From Terana coerulea (Eukaryota; Basidiomycota; Agaricomycetes; Polyporales; Phanerochaetaceae), in the NCBI GenBank assembly GCA_024811115.1, contig JAKOGH010000639.1:124001-188000 (forward strand): 64,000 bases of DNA, written 5' to 3'. The position numbers and the translations under genes are program-made. Positions 41,780 through 54,126 of the stretch are shown here, piece after piece. The notes under the pieces were generated by a model. The model was given only the letters and a program-made list of their open reading frames with translations, was not told the DNA's origin and searched no databases. Numbering within the stretch: the stretch's first letter is position 1; every line of letters starts with the position of its first letter.

Positions 41780-42742
41780 TTACACGCCCTGTCCCCACCA
41801 CGTCTGGAAGAACGTCTTGATGTCCATGGGTTTCACCTGAGGACAGAGCTCGTTAAGGTTCGCGTTCTGGAAGCCCAGTTGGCCGTTGTTCTGAATGATC
41901 CACAGGTAGCCCTCGGCGAAGAAGTTCGTGAATAAAGACGGCGGGTTGGGAATCAGACGCTTCTCGAGCTCTGCCTCTGACGTGTAGGTTACATCAAACT
42001 TGCGACCTGGCTTTTGAGTCAGATATTATGCTGATTATTCCGAGTACAACGCAAACTTACCGCGGGCAGCCTCGGCGAGGTGGAGGATCTCGTTGAGCGA
42101 CTTCCGGTCTCCCATCATCTCGCTAAATTCCGGCCATTTCTCCAACTCCAAACTGGCCGCAACAAACCGGCCAACGTCCTCTCCTCGTGTGAACGCCAAG
42201 TGCGCCGACCCATCCCCCGGTATGTCCGCCTTGCAATTCTCGACGTCAAAGATATACGGGAAGGGCCGCAGGTGCTTTACAGCAGCGGTACCGATCCCCA
42301 GGTAGTCCATGAACACGCCGTTATCGAAGAACGTGTATTCCAACCCACTCTTCCGCACCGCCTCTGCGACAGTCCACTTCAACCGATAAAGGTGGACAGG
42401 ATGGTCTGGGATGGGCCGGGTGGCGAACTCGCTCGGGGCGAAACGCTTCACGCCGGCCTTGATGGCGGCGTCGAGCAGCTGAAGCTGGGGCTTGGCAAGC
42501 TCGTCGTACGTGAGGCCTGCGATGGTCGAGATGACGGTGTGGACGCCCTCGAGGGCTTGGACGAGAGAGTCCTGATCGTCGTAGGATACCGCGACGACCT
42601 TGACATGGTCGAGTTTGTCGAGGACGGGATGGGTGGAATTTCGGGAGAGGACGACGACATCGTGTTTGTTTGCCTCGGCGATGCCTTCGACGATGTGAAG
42701 GCCAAGCCCACCGGTGCCTCCTGCGACTGCGACTTTAACCAT
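41780..42742 (-). CDS. NmrA-like NAD(P)-binding protein, copy 1
   Basis: This is an atypical SDR of the NmrA/isoflavone reductase type. The Rossmann motif VAVAGGTGGLGLHIVEG is at the N-terminus, followed by VISTIAGL, LLDAAIKAGVKRFAPSEF, LEYTFFDNGVFMDYLG and a C-terminal substrate domain. Exon 1 is 42742-42061. A 54-nt intron (42007-42060) leads to exon 2 (42006-41780), ending TWWGQGV with TAA at 41780-41782; 302 residues. The YxxxK catalytic pair of classical SDRs is absent, as in NmrA proteins, which may act as redox sensors or reductases. Copy 2 lies upstream in the same orientation. Confidence 0.88.
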
Positions 42743-42801
42743 GATGGTGTGTGTTGTGAAGAATTGCTATGGAAAATGTATGACTAGGGCGAGCTTCACT
42801 T

Positions 42802-42811
42802 CTTTATATAT
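42802..42811 (-). promoter_or_regulatory. TATA box of NmrA-like copy 1
   Basis: On the minus strand the sequence reads ATATATAAAG about 60 bp before the ATG at 42742. Motif and spacing fit a core promoter. Confidence 0.5.
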
Positions 42812-43524
42812 TCAGGATATCACGTCATAAGTATTATGGCGTCCGATTTTCTGCGTCCGCAGTTGTCGGGCTGCGAACAGCAAACATACCTATGAAGCTT
42901 GACCGGCGTCCTCACGCAAGCGGCTGCGTAACGGCAAGCAGCAAGCTGAGGTTGAGTGGCTTACTCACCAACTTCGGGGATCCGTCAAGTCAAGCTAAAT
43001 ACATCTCCAGTCGCTCTCACACGGCAATGATCAACGACGCTTAGTCTCCTTCGACTTGAGGGTGGGCGAGTACATTTGCATTGGCTGAGCCAGGTTCACC
43101 GACATTTCCGAAAAGGGCAAGTTCTTGGATGATGCGCCACATGACCTCGCACGAGGCAACTCCTTCCCACGCCTCCAGCTCATCACCGTCACCTCTCACG
43201 GTTCTGACCTTACCTTCTGCGCGAGCTCGAGTCTGACGCGCCCGTTCGTTCCAGCATACTTATGAGCTTATTTCAACATATTTACTCGCTATACTCTGAT
43301 ATTCATCGCAAGGAGACAGGTGTTCTAAGCTGACGGGCGTAAGTACAGCTACGTACAGCAAACGTACAGTGTACGCTTATGTGCGCTAACTTTCCTATCA
43401 CTCGTTCTTCGCTCTCTACAGACCAAGCACGCGACGAGCCTTTGTTCAAAATGCAACCAGGCTCATATGCAAGGTCACCGGTCACTGTACTACGTGCTAG
43501 CAGAACGTTCTCCCTCCATTTCGC
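42812..43524. other. Spacer between the two NmrA-like genes
   Basis: About 710 bp holding the upstream region of copy 1 and the 3' flank of copy 2. No gene is supportable. Short open frames on both strands lack any domain. Confidence 0.3.
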
Positions 43525-44559
43525 TCAACCAATCATTACATTCATGCATAGACCGCAGGCAGGCTGCTTGCGCTCTCGCTTCCGCTGACAATTCGTCATG
43601 CCTTTGCCCCACCAAGTCCTGAGGAACTCCTCCAACCCCATCGGCTTCACTTGAGGAAGCAAATCATTGAGGTTCTTCCCGGGATATCCGATTCTCTCTT
43701 CCCTCACGATGAGGTGCAGGCACGTCTCCGCCATGAAGTTCGCGAAGGGATGTGGGGGATTGGGAATGATTCGCTTTTCCAGGTCCTCCGCCGACGCATA
43801 AGTCACCTCAAACTTGTGACCTGTATTACACATGAGAACTTTCGCCTACACGGCAGGAAAATGACACTCACCGCGAACGGTCTCCACAAGTTTGAGTATC
43901 TCGTTCAACGTGAGGCGCTCTCCCCTCATCTCGCTCAACTCAGGCCATTTCTCCAGATCCAGGCTCGCTGCGACGAACCGACCAACGTCCTCGGCTCGTG
44001 TGTACACCATGTATGCCGATCCGTCGCCAGGGATGTCTGCCTTCAGATTCTCGACGTCGAAGATGACCTTCAGAGGCGTCAGGTGTTGTATGCCGGCGGT
44101 GCCGCTGGCGAAGTAGTTCATGAAGAGCCCACACTCGAAGAGCGTATACTCCAGGCCGCTCGCCTTCACTGCCTCCACGACAGTCCACTTGGGCCTGAAA
44201 AGCACGATGGGATGGTCCGGGAACGGTGCGGAGGCGAACTCGCTAGGGGCGAAGCGCTTCACACCGGCCTTGACGGCGGCATCGAGCAGCGCGAGTTGAG
44301 GCTTGGTGAACCCGTCGTCGCCCACACCGGCAATGGCGGAGATGACGGTGTGGACACCGTCGAGGGCCTTCACGAGGGAGTCGTGGTCGTCGTACGATAC
44401 GGCAAGGACCTTGACCCGCTCGAGCTTGTCGAGGTCAGGATGACCGCCAGTGGCGTTGCGAGACAGGACGACGACGTCGTGCTTGCCTGACTCCACGATG
44501 CCTTCGACAATGTGTAGGCCTGTCTTGCCAGTGCCACCTGCGACTGCGACTTTAACCAT
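43525..44559 (-). CDS. NmrA-like NAD(P)-binding protein, copy 2
   Basis: Tandem paralogue of copy 1: VAVAGGTGKTGLHIVEG, VISAIAGVG, LLDAAVKAGVKRFAPSEF, LEYTLFECGLFMNYFA and IFDVENLKADIPGDGSA. Exon 1 is 44559-43872 and a 51-nt intron at the same place as in copy 1 leads to exon 2 (43820-43525); 327 residues. The copies share the intron position, so they arose by duplication of an intron-bearing gene. Copy 1 stops right after TWWGQGV; copy 2 reads TWWGKGM and then goes on for a 22-residue tail rich in Lys, Arg and Cys. The start at 44559 matches copy 1, although the frame is open upstream. Confidence 0.88.
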
Positions 44560-45179
44560 GATGACGTTGAAAGGGTAAAGAAACGACCTCTGTAAGGTAC
44601 TCGGATTGAGGTTGCTGGACGTTGCACCGCGGCCGTCAACCTCTCTTATACAACTCTTACACCTCGTGTACAGACCATAATATTTAATCCCGCGGTCATC
44701 ATCACCAATGTTGTGGTACATATGTGATGTTTGTAAGGGTTGAAATTACTCGCATCAGAATTACAGGCTAGACTACGGCTGTGGCGTACGCAACTACGAC
44801 GGCAGAGGCATCCGACGTGGGTTCTCCAGCGCATGAATGTACGCAGTCGCTTCCGTGTGAGCATCCGTCACTCAAGAAGGCAGGTTGTTGAATAGAAATC
44901 AGTTGCTCAAAGTGATCAGCACAACACGTCCTTAGCACCGAGGTCTGTACGCTAGCAAGCTGAGGTTATTTTCAAGTACACTTGATCGCGGAGGGAATCT
45001 TGGGCAATTGAAGGCAATTGAGCGTTCGGGATTTTTCGCCGTAAGCGCTTATCAAAGCGCCACGGCGGTAGCCGAAATTGATGCGCCACGACGTGAGGGA
45101 TAACCCTAACCTGAGGGACGCGCTCATTGCAGCGACCCTAATCGCGTACTTACCTTCATCTTACACATACCGACTCGCC
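44560..45179. promoter_or_regulatory. Divergent intergenic region, NmrA copy 2 and SART3
   Basis: This 620-bp interval must serve both genes. On the minus strand a TATAAG motif lies near 44645-44650, about 90 bp before the NmrA copy 2 start. Nothing clear is seen near the SART3 side. Confidence 0.4.
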
Positions 45180-48100
45180 ATGGACGACGAAGCCGCCGCT
45201 CTCGAGGCCTTGGCAAGCACTATGGACCAGCTTACTGCTAGTCCGTACGATCTATCTCTACATGCTCAGCATGTACGCCTTGCCCGTGAGGCCAACATGG
45301 AAGACCAACTCGAGGCAGCACTGGATATGGTCACAATGTTCTGGCTCGCCGGCGACTACGTGTGGCTACCTTTACTCGATTTGAAGAAGAACAGCGTGGA
45401 TTTGGGCAGTGGGGACGGGATCAGGACTGTGCTGGGGCTATTCGAAGGGCGGAGGATGATTACTTGTGTACGTGTTCGACTCCAAGTCCCAAAGGCCCAC
45501 TTGCCTTTACCATGTCCTTTATTCACCTTGTTGTAGCGATACCTTTACTCCAGAAGCACTTGGAGTTTCTCTTGGAGCGATATGAATACTTTCAAGAGCT
45601 TGGCACGCGACCAGACGACTTCGAGGATCTGCTCACGGTAGAATGGATGCTCTCTGAAATGGACAAGGTGGTATCTAAGGGGGGTCGGGCACTTGACAGA
45701 GGTCAGTCTACACGCTTTTAGTTGGCCCAGGTGTAACTCAATACGCGGGCCAATAGAGTTACAAGCTTTGGGACGTGCGACGCGACTTCATCACGGAGGT
45801 TCTAGCAGAGGGGTCGGACGCGGACAAGTGCGCACATGTGTCTTTCCGACTTGACGGTCACTTACTTATTCGACAGAGCAGTACTCGAAGCGCGTCTCGA
45901 AGCATTGCTACTAGAGCGACTCGAACAGCCTCATGCCAGTACGCATCGCAACTCCTGATATATGCGACGATTCTTACCTTGTGCCGTGCAGACCATGATG
46001 AGTCACTGCAAGCGTACTCCTCATTTACTACCAACTACAAGCCCGCAGATGAATACGAACCCCTACTTGTACAAGCCTCAAAAGCACGTGCGCAGGCCGT
46101 GAAGGCATGGCAGCGTAGAGAGCAACTTGAAAGTGCACTGGTTAGTCTCATATCCGGTTTGGCCGCTCTATATCTCAATCGTACCCTTCCAGTCACAGTC
46201 GGGGTATTCGCTAGAAGGCTACGCATATTATATTGCGTCGGAAAAGAAAGGAAAGCAGCCTGACCTTTTTGTCCTGGGCACGCTGTTCGAAAGGGCAATC
46301 TCGGAGGCAGACAAGAGGCGGTTCGGTGGTGATGCAAGTGCTGAGAATGCTCTGCGCACTTTCTGGCTAGGTTATGTGGATACTCTCGTAAGAAATCTTA
46401 GCTTCTCGTGGCTTACTATACTAACGGTGGTGCGACAGCGACAAAATGAGGCTAGCCCAGAATTACAACAGCGGACCCTCCAACGTGCCGTGAAAAGTGC
46501 TCCCGGATATGGGGAGATATGGGCGAGGTACATCCAGTTCCTCGTGAGTGTCCTGTTGAATGCATTTCTGGATTGTGTGTTTACTCGACGATAGGAAGGT
46601 GAAGAGCAGTGGCAAGGGATAAGCTGTAAGTTCGCTTTAAAATCTTCGTTCTGGTAAGGAGATAATGGAGCTTGACAGCCGCTTACGACAGTGCATGCTC
46701 TGTCGGTATTCTCACATCTGACGTCGACCAATTCATTCCTGTCATTCTGGCGAAGGTGGGGTATGAAAGAAGGGCGCTACAACGAGAAATAGGTGTGCAA
46801 ATTGACGTGACTCGTATATATAGTCCTGACACTTTGTTGGAAAAAGCTACCGAAGAAGGTTGGGAAAGCATCGTGCAGATATTGATGGAAGGCATTGGGA
46901 AGGTGCGGAAAGGTCAGCCCGGGCGGCCTGAATCTTGTTCAAGATATCTCATCTTTTGCTAGTCAGCAAAGCCGGTGATCCCCAACTACGTCTCGAGAAA
47001 TACCTGTCATCTTTGGTACGTTCATACCCATGCTGAACGAGACATAGCACCGATAACCTGCCAACAGTGCATTCATACCGCTGGGATGGTAGAGCATGCC
47101 GTTGTAATGTGGGAAGACGCTGCAAAGCACTACAAGAACAGTTACTTGGCTTGGATAGCATATTCTGACGTCCTCATGTGAGTTTTCTCGTCGATGCACA
47201 CTGGTCTTGGCTGGTATTCATCTTTGCTTTTCAGCCAACAACATCTGTTTGACGATGCACGCAAGACTTTCCGGGAAGTGGCCAACAAAAACCTTGATTG
47301 GCCAGAAGCGGTATGGGATGCATGGGTGGCATTTGAGCAGGTTCACGGATCCCTCGAACAACTGCAAGACTGTATGGATCGCGTGGATCGAGCACGCAAC
47401 CAGGTGAATGCTAGACGTGCCAAGGTACGTTTACCTCCTAACGGTCGATAGCACTTAGATTAATGGTGAGTAGGCAGCAGAGAAGGCGGCATACCAGGCA
47501 ATGCAGGTTACGGCTGAGCAGCAAGCCACAAGCGTCTCTGTGGCCGCTGCTCCGGTACCTGCAGTATCGACTGTGCAGCAAGAGGTGTCAATGGATGTTG
47601 ATCAGCCTCTGCGGAGCGATCACGGTGAGAAGAGAAAAGCGGAAGATGAGGCGCCATCGGAGGGTAACAAGAAGGCCAGAGTTGGTGAGTATTACATTGA
47701 TGCTGTCGCAACGAAAAGTCTGATATCATATTCTAGAGGGAAGCCCAGCACCGCTCAAGCGGTACGTCGCTCTGCGCATTCGTTGTGAAGTCGAACTAAT
47801 GTATGCCATGGTTCACAGTGACCGCGAGAACTGCACGGTATTTGTGGCAGAGCTGCAGACCGGCACCTCCGAGGATGATCTACGTGCTCTATTCAAAGAC
47901 GTGTGTATTCCATAATCCACGCTAGCATTCCTAACTCATGCATGTTGCAGTGTGGTCCTATACGCGAGATCAAGATCACGCATATGCCCAACTCTCTTGT
48001 TGCAACCGTCGAATTCATGGAAAGGGTTGGTTGTCATTCGCTTGCCCAAACTTGTTGTGACAAAGATCTTTCAGGAGAGCGTGCCGGCTGCGCTGACCAA

Positions 48101-49493
48101 GGACAAGAAGAGAATACATGACGAAGAGATTGCCGTACACATGGCTTGGCAATCAACGTTGTATATTACGAATTTCCCCGAGTCTTACGACGATGCCACC
48201 ATTCGAGACCTCTTCGGCAAAGTGAGTGTCTTCGGGCCAATCCTAGGTCATCAAATAGCTAACTTTGCGTCCAGTACGGTGTACTGTTTGATGTCCGGTG
48301 GCCGAGCAAGAAGTTTAAAAGTACACGGCGGTTTTGTTATATTCAGTTTACCAATCCTGTAAGGACTCGCTACTTCATTTTATTATTTATATCTAATTGC
48401 TGGCTATTTAGACAGCGGCTAAAGCTTCACTTGGGTTACACAACGTGGAGCTGGAGCCTAGTCGCCGCATATCTGTTCTTATTTCGAACCCTGAGCGCAA
48501 GAAAGAGCGAACAGACAACGACGCAGATGATAGGGAGGTGTACGTTGCGGGTTTGGCAAGGGGCGTGAAGAAAGGCGACTTGGAGAAGGTCTTCGGCATC
48601 GTGAGTTCTCATGCGCGTCTCCGCCAATACATCTCACAACGACTGTCATTCTTTTAGTACGGAACAATCAAAGACATCCGTATGACCCTCGATGATAAAG
48701 GCCAACCGAAGGGCTTCGCTTTTGTCGAGTTTGAGAACGAGGTATGGACACTACTGATTTCCTTGCAAGCCTGGCTCATGTCGCACACAGAAAGATGCAT
48801 TGGCCGCACTCGCGGCAAACAACTATGAACTCAAGAAGCGCCGAATTTCTGTCACCCTTGCGGACTCCCGCGCAAAAGCCAGCAAAATTTTGTACGCGTC
48901 GCGTTATCTACACTACCAGCCTTCAATGCTGATATTGCATGTAGCGCTCAAACCCGGAAGCGTCCTCAGGAAGTTGTAAACAGATCAGTTAGAGTTCGTA
49001 ATCTGCCTACGGGTGCGCAGGAAGGGCTTCTGCAGCAAGCTTTGGAAAAGCTCGCTCAAGTCAAGCGTGTGGAAGTTTTCGCTGACAGAAATGAGGCGGT
49101 TGTGGAGTTGGAGAACCCTGCTGTATGCGTCCCTCGCTACTTTGTCAACATTGGCTAACGTTTGTACAGGAGACGGGCAAGCTGCTACTGCATCCCGAAC
49201 CCATAGTCTTCAATGGGAATACTCTGCAGCTATCAGAAGAGAGCTTCAACACGACAAATTCGAAACGGCCAACGGGACCACCGCCCACCGCGGCCGCTGG
49301 TGGTCTCTTCATTCCTCGTTCTGCTGCTTCTCGACCCCGCGCAGGCCTTGGGAGCAAGAAGGCTCAAAACGTCGCTGTCTCTGCCACTCCCTCCTCAACA
49401 AGCAGCAGGGCCGCTGCTCCGAACCCGCAAGCGTCCGGATCTGCAGGACCGGCCAAGGGGCAGGTCGACTTCCGCAAGATGCTTGGCGCTTGA
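45180..49493 (+). CDS. SART3/Prp24-type U4/U6 snRNP recycling factor
   Basis: SART3/Prp24 proteins anneal U4 and U6 snRNA and rebuild the tri-snRNP after splicing. The N-terminal half has HAT-repeat features (IPLLQKHLEFLLERYEYF, HLTESYKLWDVRRDF, RLEALLLERLEQPH, YSSFTTNYKP, TSDVDQFIPVILAKVGY, AVWDAWVAFEQVHG). A basic linker contains EKRKAEDE. Three RRMs follow, starting CTVFVAELQTGTSEDDL, STLYITNFPESYDDATI and EVYVAGLARGVKKGDL, the last with KGFAFVEF; a further RRM-like unit starts SVRVRNLPTG. The C-terminal VDFRKMLGA is the Lsm-contact type end. The gene has many exons with introns of about 50-60 nt. Two slips are needed: a missing base near 45445 and an extra G in the run 45679-45684. The ATG at 45180 begins the conserved acidic start. 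Confidence 0.9.
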
Positions 49494-49627
49494 GCTACGT
49501 GGCGACCACGCGAGGGCGGGAGTGTGGGGTAAATGGGCGCTTCTGTGCAACGACCTGACATCTCGCTCTTTGTTCACGACCACGACCTACTTTGATACAT
49601 CTATCAGTCTTGCATGACCTTCAGTTA

Positions 49628-52164
49628 TGGATGCGCCCGAATTTACAGAAAGCACAACTGTACGCTTTGAGTGGACTGTACGCGGGCTGGCCGAACTGTT
49701 CGAGAGTAGGTAAGTCGGCAACGATGCATCGGTACTCGCTACAGATCTGCGACACGAGAGTATGCGTTGACCGCTACTTCGTACAAATAGCAAGGGAGAT
49801 TCGAAGTCCAAGGTCACCAAATCTGCTCGTTTCGGTGGCGGGCGATGGCAGGTATGTTCCCCTGAAGGGTTACATGTGTAAAGCGGTACACAACAAGTCC
49901 CAGATTCTCTTCTACGCAAATTCCGGAGTGACGAATGCAGATGGCCAGGGATTCGTGAGCCTATATCTATCATGCGAGGTGAAACGTTCCACATTTGTGT
50001 CTTAATGTCACATCACTTACATGTATTATCAGCCAACAGCCGAGGAGAAAGATAGCTCTGTGAACGGCAAGTCAGTATGGTCGCGGCTGATTATATGTGT
50101 ACAGTGTGTTTACTGATTTGGCCGATAGATGGGTTCGTGAAGGAGTGTATAAGTTCGGCTTTGAACTGCGGAAGTATGCACTGTCCAGAATATGACAGGG
50201 AATATGATTCACAGGCGGTCGTCTTCGATAGCTTACAGAAGACCATTCTGTTCAATGCCAAAGAAGCTAATGATCATTCTTTCTCCTACAAAGTGAGCAT
50301 CTCAGGCAGCTTGTTGCACAAAATGGGTTCTGACATTTGCAGACCGTCAATTGGGGATGGTCAGGCTCATAGATGCCTGTGCGTTAACGTGGGCTGACAT
50401 ATACACATAGGGCGCAATTCGCGCGGAGAGACACCATCTACTACTCCGCCAACTCTGTCAGACAACTCGACGCTATGTTGATTGTATGCACAATCGCATC
50501 TTCGCCCGCACCACCGGCTAAGCCTCCCAGAATTCACCGGCAGCCGGTACCCAAAGATCTAGTTGATGCTATGGGTAGTCTTCTAGACGAGTAATTGTTC
50601 CACTTTACCGAGACGCTACCATTCTTATATACTTCTTAGTCCAAACTACTCCGACGTCGAGTTTGTTTTACCACGGAGACAAGGGAAAGGCAAGGGGTCG
50701 AGATCAATATATGCGACAGGCCGTCTTCTGCGGAGAGTGGACTACTTTGATACCAGTATGTGCCTATAAACTGGTACTTAATTCGCTCACATTCAGTGAC
50801 GGGCACCGCAGTGTTTCAATCAGGTTTCCTCGAAGGAACGCGAGATGGCATTCACCTAGATGCCACAGATGCCCAGGGGAGCAATGCCGACGATCATGAC
50901 GATGACATGCACAGCTTCCAGGACTCGGACGACGAGGACGATGATGAGGACGTTCAGATGACGGATGAGCCAGATATTGAATTGCGTCTACCGGCGTCTG
51001 CCTCAATGCTACCGCAGACACATTCAACGCTGCCAAATTCTGATCCCCAGAACCTTAGTCCGAGGAGCTCTTCGTCTTCTTGGGTGATGGAGGAGGAGGG
51101 TGTCGCTGACTTTGAGGAGGCCGCAGACGAAAGCGCTCACGAAGTTCCTGCTGAGTCGACCACTCCAAAGGCAAGCCCGGACAATATCGATGCGCAAGAG
51201 CCAACCAGCAGCTTAGCATTGAATAATGTACCAGGGCCGAAGAAAGTTCGCGTAGTCATTAGGGATGCAGCATACAGCACTTACTGGGCCGTCCTATACT
51301 ATGCACGTTCCAACATAGCCTCCTGTGCGTATAAACGGCTAACCGTAAATGCAGATCTACACGGACACCATCGTTTTCGCCCCTCTATCGTCCTCTTTCA
51401 CCAAACACGATGATTGCACTCCGGCCCCGGCGCCGAGCGCGAAATTTATTCGCACATTCTTGAGCCAGCTCGGCGCATCTACTCCTGCAGCCACAGAACC
51501 ACAGGGCAACCATCAGCTCGGCCACGGTACGAAGGCCTCTGTAAGCCAGGAGAATACACCTCCCAGCCAGCCGGCATCTCGTAAACAGTGGATCGCCGAG
51601 TGGGAGAAGAAGAACCCCACTAAGCCTCGTCCCTGCTCTGCGAAAGCCGTGTATCGACTAGCAGACAGTAAGTCTGTCTCGAGGCCTTTATCTCGCAGTT
51701 TTACTGACGTGAAACATGTCAGGACTCGACCTCCAAGAATTGAAGGAGCGCGCGTTCCAGCACATCATCAAGTCGTTGACTGTGGAGAATGTTGCATACG
51801 AAGTCTTCTCTGATTTTTCCGCTGCATTTGAGGACGTGCGGAAGGTGAGCTCAGAATTCTCAGATCGTGACGTAGGCTGCAGAATTGTTATCTGAGTTTG
51901 TGCTTGGGACAGGTCGAAGTGAACTTTTTCCTCGACCACTGGGCAGACATTCGTGGGTCTGAGGCTATGCGCAACGTGTGGCAGCAGATTCGACTTGGCA
52001 GGCACCCTGGTTTCGAAGAAGGTACATTTACTTGTGGTCTCACTCTATAAGTCATCCGCTGACAGTAATGTTCAGTATGGCCTCTTATTGCTGTAAATTT
52101 GGAGTTCAAGCTTCAAGCTCCCGACGTAAATGCTGTCAGTCGGAACGCCGTTGAGAGGTCCTAA
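49628..52164 (+). CDS. MATH-BTB domain protein
   Basis: MATH-BTB proteins bind substrates through the TRAF-like MATH fold and CUL3 through BTB to build ubiquitin ligases. The MATH part reads MDAPEFTESTTVRFEWTVRG, SKVTKSARFGGGRWQ, ILFYANSG and GFVSLYLSCE, then YKFGFELR and NWGW. The BTB part reads YSDVEFVLPRR, RSIYATGRLLRRVDYFDT and VRVVIRDAAYSTYWAVLYY joined to IYTDTIVFAPLSS, with a long acidic insert (DDEDDDEDVQM). BACK-like helices follow (AKAVYRLADRLDLQELKERA, then RHPGFEEV). The stop is TAA at 52162-52164. The intron at 51303-51354 has a GC donor and a CTAAC branch-like motif. The BTB is unusual in carrying a Ser/Asp-rich insert of more than 100 residues between its two halves. Confidence 0.85.
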
Positions 52165-52520
52165 TGTAGATGCTTTCCTAATCCATGTGTATCGAAGTCC
52201 GGACAGATGTTGTATCAATAGCTTGTAGTCATACGCCAGGAGTTGTATGTTCGCACATTCATCGTGCAAATCTTCCAGTGAGGCATGGACCCTGAAAGCG
52301 TACCTCGCTTGGTGTACGCCCATGAGCCACATTAATCGCCAGGAAAGAAAAAATAGGCAAGAGATCACTAGTGTGTCGAATGCGAGACCGTTTCCCAGCA
52401 CATGAGCATGCACCGACGGCATAGAGCCTGCTCGGAGAGACTGGAGAGTGTGTTGACCCCACAAAAATACGAAAAGCTTGGGGGCATCAAGCCCGACGGT
52501 CACAATAATCGTATGGGGCA

Positions 52521-54126
52521 TTAATCAACGCTGGTCAGGCTGCCTTGCGACGTTGCTTCGCTAGCATCTGTCGCTTCGGTCTCCGCAACACTCTCGCCGT
52601 CGAGGTCGTCGTCATACGTTTCTGCCAAGGCCCTCGGGGTCCGCACTTTTTCTCTACTTGGGGTCTCGAAGCTACGAGCGTCCCACGAAGGCGTGCGGGG
52701 ACGTATGCCAAGACCTGGAAACGACGTATTCAACAGTGGTTTGGAATGAGACGTCAAGCTCGAGACCCACCATTCATACTGAAACCAAATGGAGACCTTT
52801 GTGTTGGTGTTGCAGCGCGAGGAATGCCGACACCAGGAGATCGAACCGGCGTGGAGGGACGGGGTGGGTGCGTCGTCTGCGTAGCACCGGAAGCCACTCC
52901 TTCAGGCGTGGGAGAAGTCTGCGGAGTACGCTTATCCAGCGCGACGATGTCGTCGCTCCGTTCACTCGCAGTGCGACTGCCTAGGGGGCGGGACTCAATA
53001 TCCAGAGCACGGTCATAAGCAGCAGAAGGGCTTGATTGATTATGGGCATGCTGAGCGTAATTTCTGGCGTACGACTCCCGTTCAAATTCCTCCTGCTCCC
53101 ATTGTATCCTCTCCTCCGCTTGTTCTGGCGTCTCTACACTGTCCGAAACGTCCGCCGGCACGAAGAGCTGTGTTTCCTCGTACCCGTCCGAAGGTTGAGT
53201 GAGCTCCGCAGGTAGTGCGTTGGGGTCACGATCCTCCGGTATTGGAGGTATCCGATGCAGGAGGCCGAACCTACGCAAACAATATACATATCCGGAGGCA
53301 ATTTTATGCGGGTAATGACGCACCCAAATACACAGCCTAAGAGACCTTCGCCACCCCAATGCCTGTTGGGTACCAGTACGACCTCGCGAATAGTACTGCA
53401 AGTGAGGGGGATCAGTATTGCCTTGACGAGCGGTAAATGTACACAGCTCACTCAAAATCGTACGAATAAACGAATACGCGTAGTGGTTTTTCAACGTGCT
53501 GATAGCAATCTGTGGTTAGCACTGAGGTACCGTGTTCAGCTTCAGGGACAGAGCTCACCGCTTCAACAACCTCGTAGAAGTCACTCTCTGTGCTCAGCAC
53601 CCCACCTGACCAGCCGATGATCCAGTCACCATATGGCACTAGACCAGCGCTTTCCGCAGGACTTCCTTCCAAGACGTCCAAGACGTGCCACACATTCTCC
53701 ATCGCGAACTCAGGTTCGCACATGCGCATACTCAACCCCAGTAATGAAGGTTTACGCTCAGGTTCCGGCTCCTTTACTTCGGGAGCTGCGTACGGCATTG
53801 CCCAGTGCCTGGACGGCACAATGGGTACGACTATATGGGCGTGAGAGTCCTGAGTGTATGCGCACAAGTCCGGGCGCACCTCTGACATTCTGGCTCTTGC
53901 TATTCCATACCAAGAGGTCCAGAGTTCTACCTTCGTGATCCTCCACTATGCGTTCGAGTTCCGCGGCATTGATATCACTGGCGGACAAGTTTTCGTCCTT
54001 GAAGCCCACGACAAAGTCGAAGTACGGCTCGATGCTCGTCTGCGACGCCGGCGAGGACGGTGTGACGCGGAGGACATGGAGAGCTCGCGCAGGGACCTTC
54101 GACGCAGAGGACTGGCCTGCGCCCAT
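52521..54126 (-). CDS. GRASP-type Golgi reassembly stacking protein (Grh1 family)
   Basis: GRASP proteins tether Golgi membranes and support unconventional secretion. The start MGAGQSS carries a Gly-2 suited to myristoylation. The first PDZ-like domain (ALHVLRVTPSSPAS, FDFVVGF, ELERIVEDHEGRTLDLLVWN) is followed by the second (SLLGLSMRMCE, VWHVLDVLEGSPAESAGL, DWIIGWSGG, PLRVFVYSYDFDTIREVVLVPN, WGGEGLLGC, FGLLHRIP). A Ser/Thr/Pro-rich tail ends GSLTSVD with TAA at 52521. Joining the first two exons needs an intron of only about 37 nt after WNSKSQN or a slip there. Another one-base slip is needed near 52754-52760 to continue into the tail. Both PDZ domains are complete. Confidence 0.9.

Noticed and set aside
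43651..44490. 279-codon plus-strand frame
   Set aside because: It is the exact antisense of NmrA-like copy 2, which has clear Rossmann motifs and a conserved intron.
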